Assembly (NCBI GenBank): GCA_017440805.1
Contig: JAFSGN010000015.1
Location: 1-53,575, forward strand
Length of the DNA stretch: 53,575 bases
Reading direction: 5' to 3'
Source: Clostridia bacterium
GTDB lineage: Bacteria > Bacillota > Clostridia > Oscillospirales > SIG627
Under the pieces are notes generated by a model that did not search any database, was not told the DNA's origin, and worked only from the letters and a program-made list of their open reading frames with translations. The position numbers and the translations under genes are program-made. The number at the start of each line of letters is the position of its first letter. Within the stretch, counting starts at the first letter, position 1. Below, piece by piece: positions 46,006 to 53,575 of this stretch.

Positions 46006-48198
46006 TTATCTTTTGCTGATATTTATGTTATTTACGCCGGATTTTAATGTTTGTTTATAGTCTGCGTAAATAAATTCTGCATCACAGTTTGAAGGAATTT
46101 CAACTGTAAAGTCGATACCCTCTCCGTTATTCTTTCTTGAAACCTTAACAACACCCTTGGGAGTTGTAATGCTTCCGGTTGCATTTTCAAGTGCAGGAAT
46201 ATAAGCGGGATTTACGATGAACTTTTCAAATCCGCTGTTTAATCCCTGCTGTCTGATACCAAGAATATACTGATACAAGAAACGGCAGGATGCACCGAAC
46301 ATAGGATGAGAGTGAGAACGCCTTCCTGTCCAGTATTCCCAGATGGTTGTTGCTTTGCTTTCCATCATGTGATGGAAGGAATATTTTCCTTTTGATGTAA
46401 GCAGTGCATAAGCCAACTCACTTTGTCCGCGTTCGAAGAGAATTCTTGTGAGAATCTCTGTTCCGAAGATACCGGAATCATACATTCCGTATTCCTTGTA
46501 GTAATTTACCATATTATTGAATGTACGCTCGTCACCCAGACCGATATCTATTGCAAATGCGTTGGATGCCTGATAGTTATTTGCGAAGTCACCTGTTTTT
46601 TCGTCGTAATATTCTCTTATGATTGCATCACACAAAACTTTTCTTGTTGCGATAAGTTCTTCGTTATACTCTTCTCTGCCGATTATTTTTGCGATTTCAA
46701 GTATATTATCGATACTCTTAACATAGAAATATGTATTTACATAGGGGTCGGGTATAGATATTTTTTCTGCTGTGCACCAGTCTCCAAGAACCCATACACC
46801 ATCGGGAGTATCCGAAGTTACAAGGTTGTTTTCAGAATGTTCTTTAAGGAATCCGAGGTATGCTATCATCTGATCGAACATTTCGCGAATCGGCTGTGCA
46901 TCACCGTACATCTTGTAATACACATAAGGTACTACAACAATCGAACAACCCCATCCGCCGGGACCACCGCCTGACTGAGTATAAGGTGCAGTATATTGAA
47001 CATGTCCGCTCTTTCTGTCCTGGCAGTCGGAAATATCCGCAATCCACTTTTTGTAGAAACCTTTTGCGTCAAGCATAAGCATAGCCGATTCACACGCCAA
47101 CTGGCCATCACCTGTGTATCCGCGACGCTCTGCATGAGGACAGTCGGACGGAACACCCATATGCATATTGCAAAGTTGTGTTCTTGTATATGCTTCGTTT
47201 AACCAGTTGAGAACTTCATTACTGGAATTAAAACTTGATGTAACATCTACATCTGAGTGAACTACAACGCATTTTACCGCTTCAAGTGCAGTACCCTGTA
47301 CTTCAAAGTAACGGAATGCCTGCCATGTAAACATCGGCTTATACTCATCGTGATGTGTAAGATTTACACTGTATGTCATCACCTGTCCGTAACCGCGGTA
47401 CAAATCAAGAGTACCATCGGAAAGAAGTTCTTCCGACATAACGACGGATACATCACCGTATTTTCCCTCATCTACCATATCGCGAAGAACTACATAACCG
47501 CTTATGTTCTCTCCTACATCATAGCGCTTGATTCCTTCGCTTTCAAAAATAAGTTTAGGAACAATCTCTCTGATTTCTCTGTCGACAGGTCCTTCCTGGA
47601 GATAAAATTCTGTTTCGGGAGTTTTCACAACATATACATCCTGCCAGAAACTGTCGTCGTAGTCGGGCTCGAGCCAACCGAGTTGCTCAAAGTAAAGTCT
47701 CTGTACTTCACCGCACAACAAACTTGCACTTACAATGTAACTCTTGTATGATCTTACGCTTTCATCGGAGTAAACCACATGGCTTCCGTTCTCATCTTCA
47801 AATGTGAGTTGGAAACAAAGTTTCATTCTTCCGTATGTTTCCTGTTCAATATCAGCATACCAGCCCGGTCCGAGCATTACGCAGAGTGCGTTCTTTCCGA
47901 TTTGCATAAATTCGGTAACATCGTAACTGCAAACATACATTCTGTGACGCAATTCTTCCTCAAAAGGATGACCCACAGCAAGAAAACGACGCTTGTGATA
48001 GTCGGTGTTAAGCGGAACAAAAAGGTCGTTGCTAATTCTTTTTCCGTTCATGAAGGCAACAAAAACACCCAAACCTATAATGTTAAGTTTCGCATTTTTA
48101 ACCTTTCCTGCATCAAACGACTTTCTGAACAAAGGCATATTTACAACATCAGATGCCTCTATCCATTTGGCACTGCCAAAAAAATCTTCATGTCTCAT
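46006..48198 (-). CDS. Alpha-L-rhamnosidase-like protein (GH78)
   Basis: A 730-aa cytoplasmic protein. The N-terminal beta-sandwich domains (~1-310; KNAKLNIIGLGVFVAFMNGKRISNDLFVPLNTDYHKR, WQAFRYFEVQG) precede an (alpha/alpha)6 barrel (~320-650) with GVPSDCPHAERRGYTGDGQLACESAML, the hallmark of the GH78 core, and later TTIWEYWTGRRSHSHPMFGA. A C-terminal beta domain ends it. GH78 enzymes remove terminal alpha-L-rhamnose from plant glycans and glycosides. No signal peptide, so the substrate is imported. GGGAG lies 10 bases before the ATG, with a consensus promoter upstream. Confidence 0.88.
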   Translation of the reverse strand: MRHEDFFGSAKWIEASDVVNMPLFRKSFDAGKVKNAKLNIIGLGVFVAFMNGKRISNDLFVPLNTDYHKRRFLAVGHPFEEELRHRMYVCSYDVTEFMQIGKNALCVMLGPGWYADIEQETYGRMKLCFQLTFEDENGSHVVYSDESVRSYKSYIVSASLLCGEVQRLYFEQLGWLEPDYDDSFWQDVYVVKTPETEFYLQEGPVDREIREIVPKLIFESEGIKRYDVGENISGYVVLRDMVDEGKYGDVSVVMSEELLSDGTLDLYRGYGQVMTYSVNLTHHDEYKPMFTWQAFRYFEVQGTALEAVKCVVVHSDVDVTSSFNSSNEVLNWLNEAYTRTQLCNMHMGVPSDCPHAERRGYTGDGQLACESAMLMLDAKGFYKKWIADISDCQDRKSGHVQYTAPYTQSGGGPGGWGCSIVVVPYVYYKMYGDAQPIREMFDQMIAYLGFLKEHSENNLVTSDTPDGVWVLGDWCTAEKISIPDPYVNTYFYVKSIDNILEIAKIIGREEYNEELIATRKVLCDAIIREYYDEKTGDFANNYQASNAFAIDIGLGDERTFNNMVNYYKEYGMYDSGIFGTEILTRILFERGQSELAYALLTSKGKYSFHHMMESKATTIWEYWTGRRSHSHPMFGASCRFLYQYILGIRQQGLNSGFEKFIVNPAYIPALENATGSITTPKGVVKVSRKNNGEGIDFTVEIPSNCDAEFIYADYKQTLKSGVNNINISKR

Positions 48199-48263
48199 AC
48201 TTTGTGCTCTCCCTTGTTTATATTAATTTTTTTGATTTCACAAAATTTGCTCAAATTTTCTCC

Positions 48264-48292
48264 ATTATATATTAATTTTACTGTTTTGTCAA
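48264..48292 (-). promoter_or_regulatory. Promoter of the GH78 gene
   Basis: Minus strand TTGACA (48292-48287), 17 bases, TATAAT (48269-48264). Confidence 0.82.
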
Positions 48293-48367
48293 GCATTTAA
48301 GCAAAAATGCCCTGATATTTCAGCATAATATAAACCCAAATATTTTAAAAGTTTTTTCTGAATATTT

Positions 48368-48673
48368 TTATAATTTAATGCAGTATTTTATCAAATCAAT
48401 ACTTCCGTCAGTTTCAAAAACAATCCCCTCGGATTCCAACAATTGTCTTTGTTTTTCTTCTCCGCCGAACACATAATTTTTTGCTGTTTTCCCCTCACGG
48501 CTTACCACACGGTGACAGGGAATGGTTACTGGGTCGGGATTATTGTGAAGTGCATAGCCGACAACTCTTGCCCATCGCGGATTACCTGCCAGAAATGCCA
48601 CCTGACCGTATGTCGCAACTTTGCCGGGAGGAATACTCCTGACAACCCGGTAAATTTTCTCAAATGTGTTCAT
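48368..48673 (-). CDS. Methylated-DNA cysteine methyltransferase domain protein (MGMT family)
   Basis: A 101-aa protein equal to the active domain of Ogt/AGT without the N-terminal domain. FEKIYRVVRSIPPGKVATYGQVAFLAG is the DNA-binding helix-turn-helix; IPCHRVV carries the alkyl-accepting Cys53. Short family members often have Trp here (alkyltransferase-like proteins), so retention of Cys suggests real repair activity on O6-alkylguanine. No Shine-Dalgarno is visible; it begins 3 bases after the GNAT stop and is probably translated by coupling. Confidence 0.88.
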   Translation of the reverse strand: MNTFEKIYRVVRSIPPGKVATYGQVAFLAGNPRWARVVGYALHNNPDPVTIPCHRVVSREGKTAKNYVFGGEEKQRQLLESEGIVFETDGSIDLIKYCIKL

Positions 48674-48676
48674 TAA

Positions 48677-49216
48677 CTAATCAAACCTGTTCTTTCTGTA
48701 TATAATTCTGAACAAAAATCCGCCCATGAAATTTTTCATCAGCGCAAAGAAATCTTCTTTGTCAGCCTTAGCGTCAGTTCCCAAAATCTCATATTTCACA
48801 CCCGCCTCGTTAATGTTTATGTTAAGTCTTGAAAATCCGTTTTTTTCATAAAATTCAAGTCTTTTGATGCGTTCCTGAATATTATCGGCATTTATTTCCC
48901 GGGTGTCCTCAATCATAAGTATGACAGTTTTATCCTTATTTCGTTCTTTAATTTTTTCCAGTATCCGGCTACCGTAACCTCTGCCTCTGTTCTCCCGGGT
49001 AACCGCAAGAAAAAACACATAAACAATTTTTTCTCCTGTCATAGTGTATACCAATCCGACAAAAGTATCCTGTTCCAATACGGCATAAAACAAATTTCCG
49101 CCGTTTTCTGCTTTTTTGTACAACATATAAAGCGGTACTCTTTCATTGAACGGGAAGGATGATTTATACAATTTTTTTATCTGCTTTTTATATTTTCGCG
49201 CTTCTTCAAATTCCAT
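48677..49216 (-). CDS. GNAT-family N-acetyltransferase
   Basis: A 179-aa protein. The acetyl-CoA pyrophosphate loop is in VTRENRGRGYGSRILEKI; the preceding strand is IVYVFFLAV. The substrate is unknown. I choose ATG 49216 (MEFEEARKYKK) with CAGGTGA upstream; the frame extends 44 residues further, but those look non-coding and cover the promoter at 49262-49290. It is the first gene of a two-gene unit with the MGMT-type gene. Confidence 0.85.
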   Translation of the reverse strand: MEFEEARKYKKQIKKLYKSSFPFNERVPLYMLYKKAENGGNLFYAVLEQDTFVGLVYTMTGEKIVYVFFLAVTRENRGRGYGSRILEKIKERNKDKTVILMIEDTREINADNIQERIKRLEFYEKNGFSRLNININEAGVKYEILGTDAKADKEDFFALMKNFMGGFLFRIIYRKNRFD

Positions 49217-49261
49217 ATAATTCACCTGACTGTTTTTGTTGTTTTTTATCCGGTTGTCATT

Positions 49262-49290
49262 ATTATACACCGTAACAATGAAAATTTCAA
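49262..49290 (-). promoter_or_regulatory. Promoter of the GNAT-MGMT unit
   Basis: Minus strand TTGAAA (49290-49285), 17 bases, TATAAT (49267-49262). Confidence 0.72.
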
Positions 49291-49430
49291 CAATAAAAAG
49301 GACTCTGTAATATTTACTGCAGCAAATATTACGCGGTAAAAACTGCAATTTTTATTAACGGAATTTCTTTTCGGTGTAACGATACATAAATCGTAAAATT
49401 TACTGGTTTAATTTTTTTGACGGCAAATTA

Positions 49431-49459
49431 TTGACTTTGCTTTTCTTTTGTGATATTCT
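49431..49459 (+). promoter_or_regulatory. Promoter candidate ahead of the truncated binding protein
   Basis: TTGACT (49431-49436), 17 bases, TATTCT (49454-49459) with TGA before the -10 box. A CTTG-AATTAA-CAAG dyad overlaps the -10 box and the region just after it. Nothing else stands out in 49349-49563. Confidence 0.5.
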
Positions 49460-49563
49460 TGAATTAACAAGTCAAAAACAACAGATTGGGTATAGCAAAA
49501 GTGTTGCTTTTACGGGCAATACAGTCGCTTTCCTGTCTGTATCAAAGGATGTGTATAATATGA

Positions 49564-50577
49564 GTGCTGCAACAGTTCAAGCAGGAAAATGTTTTTTGCA
49601 AACTTAACGATTTATTAAACTTAGACCAGATTTTGCCCCGTTACATCCGTGATGTACGAAGTTATATTATTTCTGAGGCAGAAGGCAAAGACCTGTATGC
49701 ACTGCCGATTCTTGTAGGGTATCAAATGTTGGCGTACCGTGCCGACCTGTTTGATGATGCACTGTTGAAAAAGAAATTTTATTTAAAATACGGTGTTCAA
49801 CTCCGTCCACCGCACACATGGAATGAATTTAACCTTATAGCACAATTTTTCACCCGACGGTATAACGAAGAGTCTCCCGTAAAATTCGGTACATGTCTGG
49901 TAGGTGGAAAACCGGACGGAATAATGTCAGAATTTTTGCCACGCCAGTGGTCATACAGAGGAAAGTTTTTGGGTGATACCGGCCTGGATATGATTTCTGT
50001 CCCCAATCTTAAAGCAATAAAAAATCTATGTGAAAGTTATTGTTACTCTTATCCCGATTGCATAGATTTTTTGGAAGATGAGCAAGTCAGGGAATTTACA
50101 AAAGGCGATATTGCCATGATTTCCACATACAACATTCACTTGCAGGACCGTTTGGATTTTTCGGACCAGAACATTCGTTTTGCAAGACTTCCCGGCACCT
50201 CGGCATTAATCGGCGGATGGTTGCTTGGCATTAATACTTACTCAAAGCAGATAAATGAAAGTGCTTTATTTCTTAATTGGGAAATGAGTGACCGCATTTC
50301 TGTTCACAGTTCATTGTTAGGGCAAATAAGCCCTTTCAAAAATGTATTTTACGACAACGAACTTCTCACTCTCTATCCGTGGATGAGCACTGTAAATGAA
50401 CACGCGGTTGCACTGCGCGGAAAAGAATTTTGCACATCCAATTTCCCGAATGACCGTGTTGAACGCCAACTTGAACTTACTTTATCCGAGAACATCTGGA
50501 ACGCAATTTTAGGAAAAATCCCCCCTGAAGAAGTTATGAAAGAGACACAGAGTCAATTTCCGAATGCGTTTATGTAA
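49564..50577 (+). pseudogene. Truncated sugar ABC transporter solute-binding protein
   Basis: A 337-aa frame similar to the C-terminal three quarters of family 1 extracellular solute-binding proteins: KLNDLLNLDQILP, LYALPILVGYQMLAYRADLFDD, PHTWNEFNLIAQFFTRRYN, and FTKGDIAMISTYNIHLQDR. The signal peptide, lipobox and first ~100 residues of lobe I are missing, and an in-frame TGA (49561-49563) precedes it. An overlapping ATG at 49560, with AAAGGATG upstream, opens a different frame that stops after 15 codons. So it is most likely a decayed gene; a cytoplasmic sensor made from such a domain is a less likely option. No permease genes are nearby. Confidence 0.65.
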
Positions 50578-50584
50578 AAAATAT

Positions 50585-50617
50585 CTCCCTGTGTGATATG
50601 CACCGGGAGAGTTTTGT
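50585..50617 (+). terminator. Terminator after the binding-protein remnant
   Basis: CTCCC...GTG and CAC-C-GGGAG form a stem, then GTTTTGTTT. Confidence 0.75.
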
Positions 50618-50625
50618 TTATACAA

Positions 50626-52005
50626 TTAAGGATTGCAAGAACCACAAGGGGAATATCCTTGCGCTATCAGTTCATCTCTTGTACCAGTAAAATATTCTTT
50701 ATTTTTTGTTGGCCCTTTGCTGCATGAGGGATAATGGAACTTTTTGCTTTTGGTATTTAATGCATAATCATTATTATCAGTGTTTTGTTCGGATGACTCG
50801 GAAGGAGTTTGTTCTGTATTTATTGTTTCCTCTTGGTTGGTAAGTGTATCTGCACTTTCATTCTTCTCCACAGAAAAAACTATATTTTTTCCATCACTGG
50901 TGCAGTATATATCCCCATGAATATCTGTCCGATACACCGTGACATCTGCATTCCGGAGTCTGCTCAATGTATCCTCGTCAGGATGCCCGTATGAATTACC
51001 CTCTCCGACTGAGATTACTGCATATTCAGGCATAATCTCTCTAAGGAACGGGTATGTTGTGGAAGTCTCGCTGCCATGATGTCCTACCTTCAATACTGTT
51101 GCGGAAAGACAGACACCTGAATTCAGAATAGTTTGCTCTGCCTCTCTTTCCGCATCTCCCGTAAACAGAAATTTTGTTTCTCCGTATGTAATCATCAGGA
51201 CAATAGAACTATTATTTGCATCTGAAATGCTATTTACTCCCAGTATTTTTATTTCTGCGCTGCCAAGCATATATGTGTTACCCACGCTTGGAACGGTAAT
51301 TCCCCCACCCTTGCTTGTCGCATATTTTTTGAAATCATTAAAAACATCCGTGTCATATTCATTAATCGGACAAAGAGTAATATCTGAGGAAGTATAGTTG
51401 AATGCACCGGGAATACCGCCAATATGGTCTTCGTGTCCGTGGGTAGCAACAACCATGTCAAGTTTTGATACATTTTTGTTTTTAAGCACTGTGTATATAA
51501 CATTGGAATCTCCCTTGTTACCGCCATCAATAAGCATATAATGCCCATCACATTCAATGAGGGCTGCATCTGCCTGACCGACATCAATAAAATGAATACT
51601 GAAAGTAGAAATTTCGGGTTCATTGGGTTCCTGTGGTTCATTCTCCTGTGATTCGGTTTCCTGTGATTCAGATTTCTGTGGCTCGGGTTCCTGTGATATA
51701 GTTTCCTGGAGTTCAGTTTCCAGAGATTTGGTTATTGTTGTATCACTATCTCCATAATCGTTGCCGGTGGCATTATTAACATTTTCAACAGGTGTCAACA
51801 AAAAGGAAACAACAATCAAAACAATTGCAAGACAGATTCTGATTGACTTTGCCGGTATAATACGACGATAATGCTTTGTTATCGCGGAAAGTGGCAACAA
51901 AACAACACCTGACATTAACATAAAAAGACTTGCAACACTCGGAAAACAAACTATCGCTGACAGTATCATAAATATACTGCCAATCCATAAAAGAATTTTT
52001 TTCAT
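50626..52005 (-). CDS. Membrane-anchored ComEC-like metallo-beta-lactamase protein
   Basis: A 459-aa protein. Three hydrophobic segments lie in residues 1-72. A Gln/Glu/Pro/Ser-rich linker (~90-132) made of degenerate SQE(T/P)E units follows. The metallo-beta-lactamase domain (~135-370) has FIDVGQADAALIE, THGHEDHIGG (metal ligands H189, H191, D193, H194), FLFTGD and VGHHGS, as in the hydrolase domain of ComEC/Rec2. After a second low-complexity linker the C-terminal ~45 residues (YALNTKSKKFHYPSC...GYSPCGSC) form a Cys module like the Ada/thermonuclease-associated type. It may degrade nucleic acids at the cell surface; no channel domain is present. It has its own promoter. Confidence 0.85.
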   Translation of the reverse strand: MKKILLWIGSIFMILSAIVCFPSVASLFMLMSGVVLLPLSAITKHYRRIIPAKSIRICLAIVLIVVSFLLTPVENVNNATGNDYGDSDTTITKSLETELQETISQEPEPQKSESQETESQENEPQEPNEPEISTFSIHFIDVGQADAALIECDGHYMLIDGGNKGDSNVIYTVLKNKNVSKLDMVVATHGHEDHIGGIPGAFNYTSSDITLCPINEYDTDVFNDFKKYATSKGGGITVPSVGNTYMLGSAEIKILGVNSISDANNSSIVLMITYGETKFLFTGDAEREAEQTILNSGVCLSATVLKVGHHGSETSTTYPFLREIMPEYAVISVGEGNSYGHPDEDTLSRLRNADVTVYRTDIHGDIYCTSDGKNIVFSVEKNESADTLTNQEETINTEQTPSESSEQNTDNNDYALNTKSKKFHYPSCSKGPTKNKEYFTGTRDELIAQGYSPCGSCNP

Positions 52006-52072
52006 CGGTTAAACCTCATTGACAAATACTATTTTACAGAAAAATCCAGTTTACATCAAACCTGATATAATA

Positions 52073-52101
52073 ATCATACACCTAATTTTCAATTATGTCA
52101 A
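52073..52101 (-). promoter_or_regulatory. Promoter of the metallo-beta-lactamase gene
   Basis: Minus strand TTGACA (52101-52096), 17 bases, TATGAT (52078-52073). The remaining bases of 52006-52248 show nothing clear. Confidence 0.65.
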
Positions 52102-52248
52102 ATAATATTTATAATTACAGTATTCGCCGCCATATTTATATCTTTATAAGCACATACACACGATAAATATTAATTTGTCGTATATACAAATTATCACATG
52201 CCTCGGTGTATTTTTTATCAAAATAACCGTAAAAAAGGCGTTATACAG

Positions 52249-52280
52249 AAACAGAGCAGACCTTACAGCCTGCTCTGTTT
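52249..52280 (-). terminator. Terminator of the PerR-rubrerythrin operon
   Basis: AAACAGAGCAG (52249-52259) and CTGCTCTGTTT (52270-52280); T-rich on both sides. Confidence 0.8.
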
Positions 52281-52287
52281 TTCTTTA

Positions 52288-52485
52288 TTAACCCATCATT
52301 TCGTGGGAAATTATATCAAGTACTTTTTGGTGACATCCGCCACATCCTGTGGAACAATGTGTTACTTCCTGCACACTTTTGAATGTACTAAGGACATCAT
52401 CAAATTTTGTAAGATTGTGAAGTGCATCCAGGATATCGTTATAACTTACCTGCATACAATTACATACTGTATAATTTTCTACCAT
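52288..52485 (-). CDS. BFD-like [2Fe-2S]-binding protein
   Basis: A 65-aa protein. CNC (Cys8, Cys10) near the N-terminus and C44-STG-C48-GG-C51 give the ligand pattern of the bacterioferritin-associated ferredoxin family (CxC...CxxC), with one spare Cys. BFD-like domains pass electrons or help release iron. It lies 26 bases after the reverse rubrerythrin gene and likely serves as its electron or iron partner. The start is the only ATG before the first Cys. Confidence 0.85.
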   Translation of the reverse strand: MVENYTVCNCMQVSYNDILDALHNLTKFDDVLSTFKSVQEVTHCSTGCGGCHQKVLDIISHEMMG

Positions 52486-52511
52486 TTTACCCCACCCTTT
52501 TACATTTTTTA

Positions 52512-53063
52512 TTATTTAAAATATCGCTTAAGCATTCCCTCGAAGCCTTTGCCGTGACGAGCTTCGTCTTTTGCCATTTCATGTACGGTGTCGTGGATTG
52601 CGTCGTAGCCGAGTTCTTTTGCTCTCTTTGCGAGTTCAAATTTGCCTGCAGTTGCACCGCACTCCGCTTCACTTCTGAGTTCAAGATTTTTCTTGGTTGA
52701 GGTTGTAACAACTTCACCGAGAAGTTCTGCAAATTTTGCGGCATGTTCTGCTTCTTCAAGCGCTGCCTGAAGATAGAAAGCACCGATTTCAGGATAGCCT
52801 TCACGAATTGCCTGTCTTGACATTGCAATGTACATACCTACCTCTGTGCATTCACCTTCGAAGTTTGCTTTGAGACCTTCGTAAACATCCATTTCAACCT
52901 TGTCTTTTGCGCCAACTCCTATTACATGTTCACATACAAAGTTAAGGTTGCCTTCTTTCATTTCGGTGAATCTTGCACCGGGTACTCCGCACTGAGGGCA
53001 CTTTTCAGGTGCCTCATTTCCTTCATGAATATAACCGCATACAGGACATACAAACTTTTTCAT
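52512..53063 (-). CDS. Reverse rubrerythrin (peroxide reductase)
   Basis: A 183-aa protein with the domain order opposite to classic rubrerythrin: an N-terminal rubredoxin centre (Cys6, Cys9, Cys22, Cys25) followed by a ferritin-like di-iron domain (~55-183; [59 protein letters not shown]). In Clostridium such proteins reduce H2O2 and O2 with NADH via rubredoxin reductase and are controlled by PerR. It follows perR by 32 bases on the same strand. Confidence 0.92.
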   Translation of the reverse strand: MKKFVCPVCGYIHEGNEAPEKCPQCGVPGARFTEMKEGNLNFVCEHVIGVGAKDKVEMDVYEGLKANFEGECTEVGMYIAMSRQAIREGYPEIGAFYLQAALEEAEHAAKFAELLGEVVTTSTKKNLELRSEAECGATAGKFELAKRAKELGYDAIHDTVHEMAKDEARHGKGFEGMLKRYFK

Positions 53064-53095
53064 AATTTTATACCTCTTTCATAATTTAATTTTTA

Positions 53096-53497
53096 TTATT
53101 TATTGCAATCAGAACATATTCCGTAAAACATAACAGAATGTTCTTGTATTATTGCCGAAGTGTGAGTTTGTGCATAGGAAGAAACATACTCCGAAAACTC
53201 TTTTTCATCTTTATCCGGTGTAAATATATCAATTATACTGCCGCACCGACGGCACATCATATGGTGATGTATCAGGGTAGTATTTCCGTCAAAGTGGTCT
53301 TTTCCGTCTCCCATTGAAAGTTTTAAAATCGTACCTTCCCGGGACATATTTGACAAATTTCTGTAGACAGTACCAAGACTGATATTGGGTAATTCTTTTC
53401 TTACCTCAGTATAAATCCAGTCGGCATCAGGGTGGCAATCGGTGGAACACAGTACCTTCAAAAGTGTTTCTCTTTGTCTGCTGTATTTTGTACTCAT
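53096..53497 (-). CDS. perR: Peroxide-responsive repressor PerR (Fur family)
   Basis: A 133-aa Fur-family protein. The winged helix covers ~10-70 (YSRQRETLLKVL, SLGTVYRNLSNMSREG). His22 and Asp70 (DHFDG) fit the PerR regulatory metal site, with HHH at 77-79; the structural zinc site is C82-RR-C85 and C128-SD-C131. The Asp at the HFD position favours PerR over Fur. I use ATG 53497 (MSTKYSRQRE) with GAGGAGG upstream; the frame runs 22 codons further into the promoter region. The operator-like dyad in its promoter suggests autoregulation. Confidence 0.9.
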   Translation of the reverse strand: MSTKYSRQRETLLKVLCSTDCHPDADWIYTEVRKELPNISLGTVYRNLSNMSREGTILKLSMGDGKDHFDGNTTLIHHHMMCRRCGSIIDIFTPDKDEKEFSEYVSSYAQTHTSAIIQEHSVMFYGICSDCNK

Positions 53498-53514
53498 TTG
53501 TGCCTCCTCGATAA

Positions 53515-53529
53515 TAGTAATGATTACTG
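53515..53529. promoter_or_regulatory. PerR-box-like operator
   Basis: TAGTAAT-G-ATTACTG is a 7-1-7 inverted repeat with one mismatch, close to the PerR/Fur box form. It lies between the -10 box and the perR start. Confidence 0.75.
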
Positions 53530-53534
53530 TTATT

Positions 53535-53563
53535 ATATTATCACAACTTTTTATTTTTGTCAA
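53535..53563 (-). promoter_or_regulatory. Promoter of the perR operon
   Basis: Minus strand TTGACA (53563-53558), 17 bases, TAATAT (53540-53535). Confidence 0.82.
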
Positions 53564-53575
53564 GAGGTTTTTAAA

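Noticed and set aside
45835..46047. 70-codon hydrophobic frame
   Set aside because: It covers the arm-like repeat, the bidirectional terminator and the end of the GH78 gene; no ribosome site.
49217..49348. N-terminal extension of the GNAT gene (44 codons)
   Set aside because: It covers the promoter at 49262-49290, and a good ribosome site lies directly before ATG 49216.

Overview
The window reads as chromosome from an anaerobic, low-GC, Gram-positive bacterium of the class Clostridia, probably a carbohydrate-using gut type. Evidence: consensus TTGACA/TATAAT promoters, AGGAGG-type ribosome sites, frequent GTG/TTG starts, single-chain GlyRS, a miaB-ylbF/ymcA-mutS-mutL block, PerR with reverse rubrerythrin, DUF1540, YtrA-type GntR and a TIGR03960 radical-SAM protein. 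No tRNA, rRNA, CRISPR array, transposase or integrase was seen.

Layout. 1-250: the acidic repeat tail of a cut-off gene and its terminator. 385-10706: a sugar or small-molecule uptake and breakdown region, mostly on the minus strand. It holds an FAD-dependent oxidoreductase with a GH-like 670-aa protein, a divergent PocR/AraC regulator, a PutP-type symporter, a P-loop kinase, an MFS phosphate-ester transporter broken by a one-base loss in a homopolymer, and a GH3 glycosidase. 10978-16235: a TetR regulator, a DUF1540 protein, and a YtrA-type operon (GntR regulator, ABC ATPase, permease, ECF-like sigma factor) with a clear promoter and operator. 16421-18819: a DegT aminotransferase and a Gfo/Idh/MocA dehydrogenase.

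19022-43943 is a long housekeeping stretch: miaB, ymcA-like, mutS, mutL, tgt, a lipoprotein, glyQS, leuS, rpsU and asd. A minus-strand trio follows (polysaccharide deacetylase, FkbM methyltransferase, TIGR03960 radical SAM), then rsmE, a PucR-type regulator, ftsE, ftsX, an S41 protease, greA and lysS. Gaps of 12-52 bases suggest that rsmE to lysS may be one transcript.

43915-45590 is the most interesting part. A 1.66-kb cassette sits in the 3' end of lysS. It is bounded by a 16-bp direct repeat, and the right copy still carries an in-frame old lysS tail (..PTMKPID-stop). It holds two overlapping genes: a tiny membrane protein and a 367-aa protein resembling the uncharacterised LPO_1073/Vpar_1526 family. 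The C-terminus of the small protein and the N-terminus of the large one share a Gly/Asn/Gln-rich motif, 12 of 22 residues identical. That is the arrangement expected of a membrane effector paired with a sensor through an amyloid-like or homotypic motif. Related ACTACACC/TGTGCA repeats lie inside both ends, with a third copy outside.

46006-53497: a GH78-type rhamnosidase, a GNAT acetyltransferase and MGMT-type DNA repair pair, a truncated solute-binding protein, a membrane-anchored ComEC-like metallo-beta-lactamase protein with a C-terminal Cys module, and a PerR-reverse rubrerythrin-[2Fe-2S] protein oxidative-stress operon with a visible PerR-like operator.
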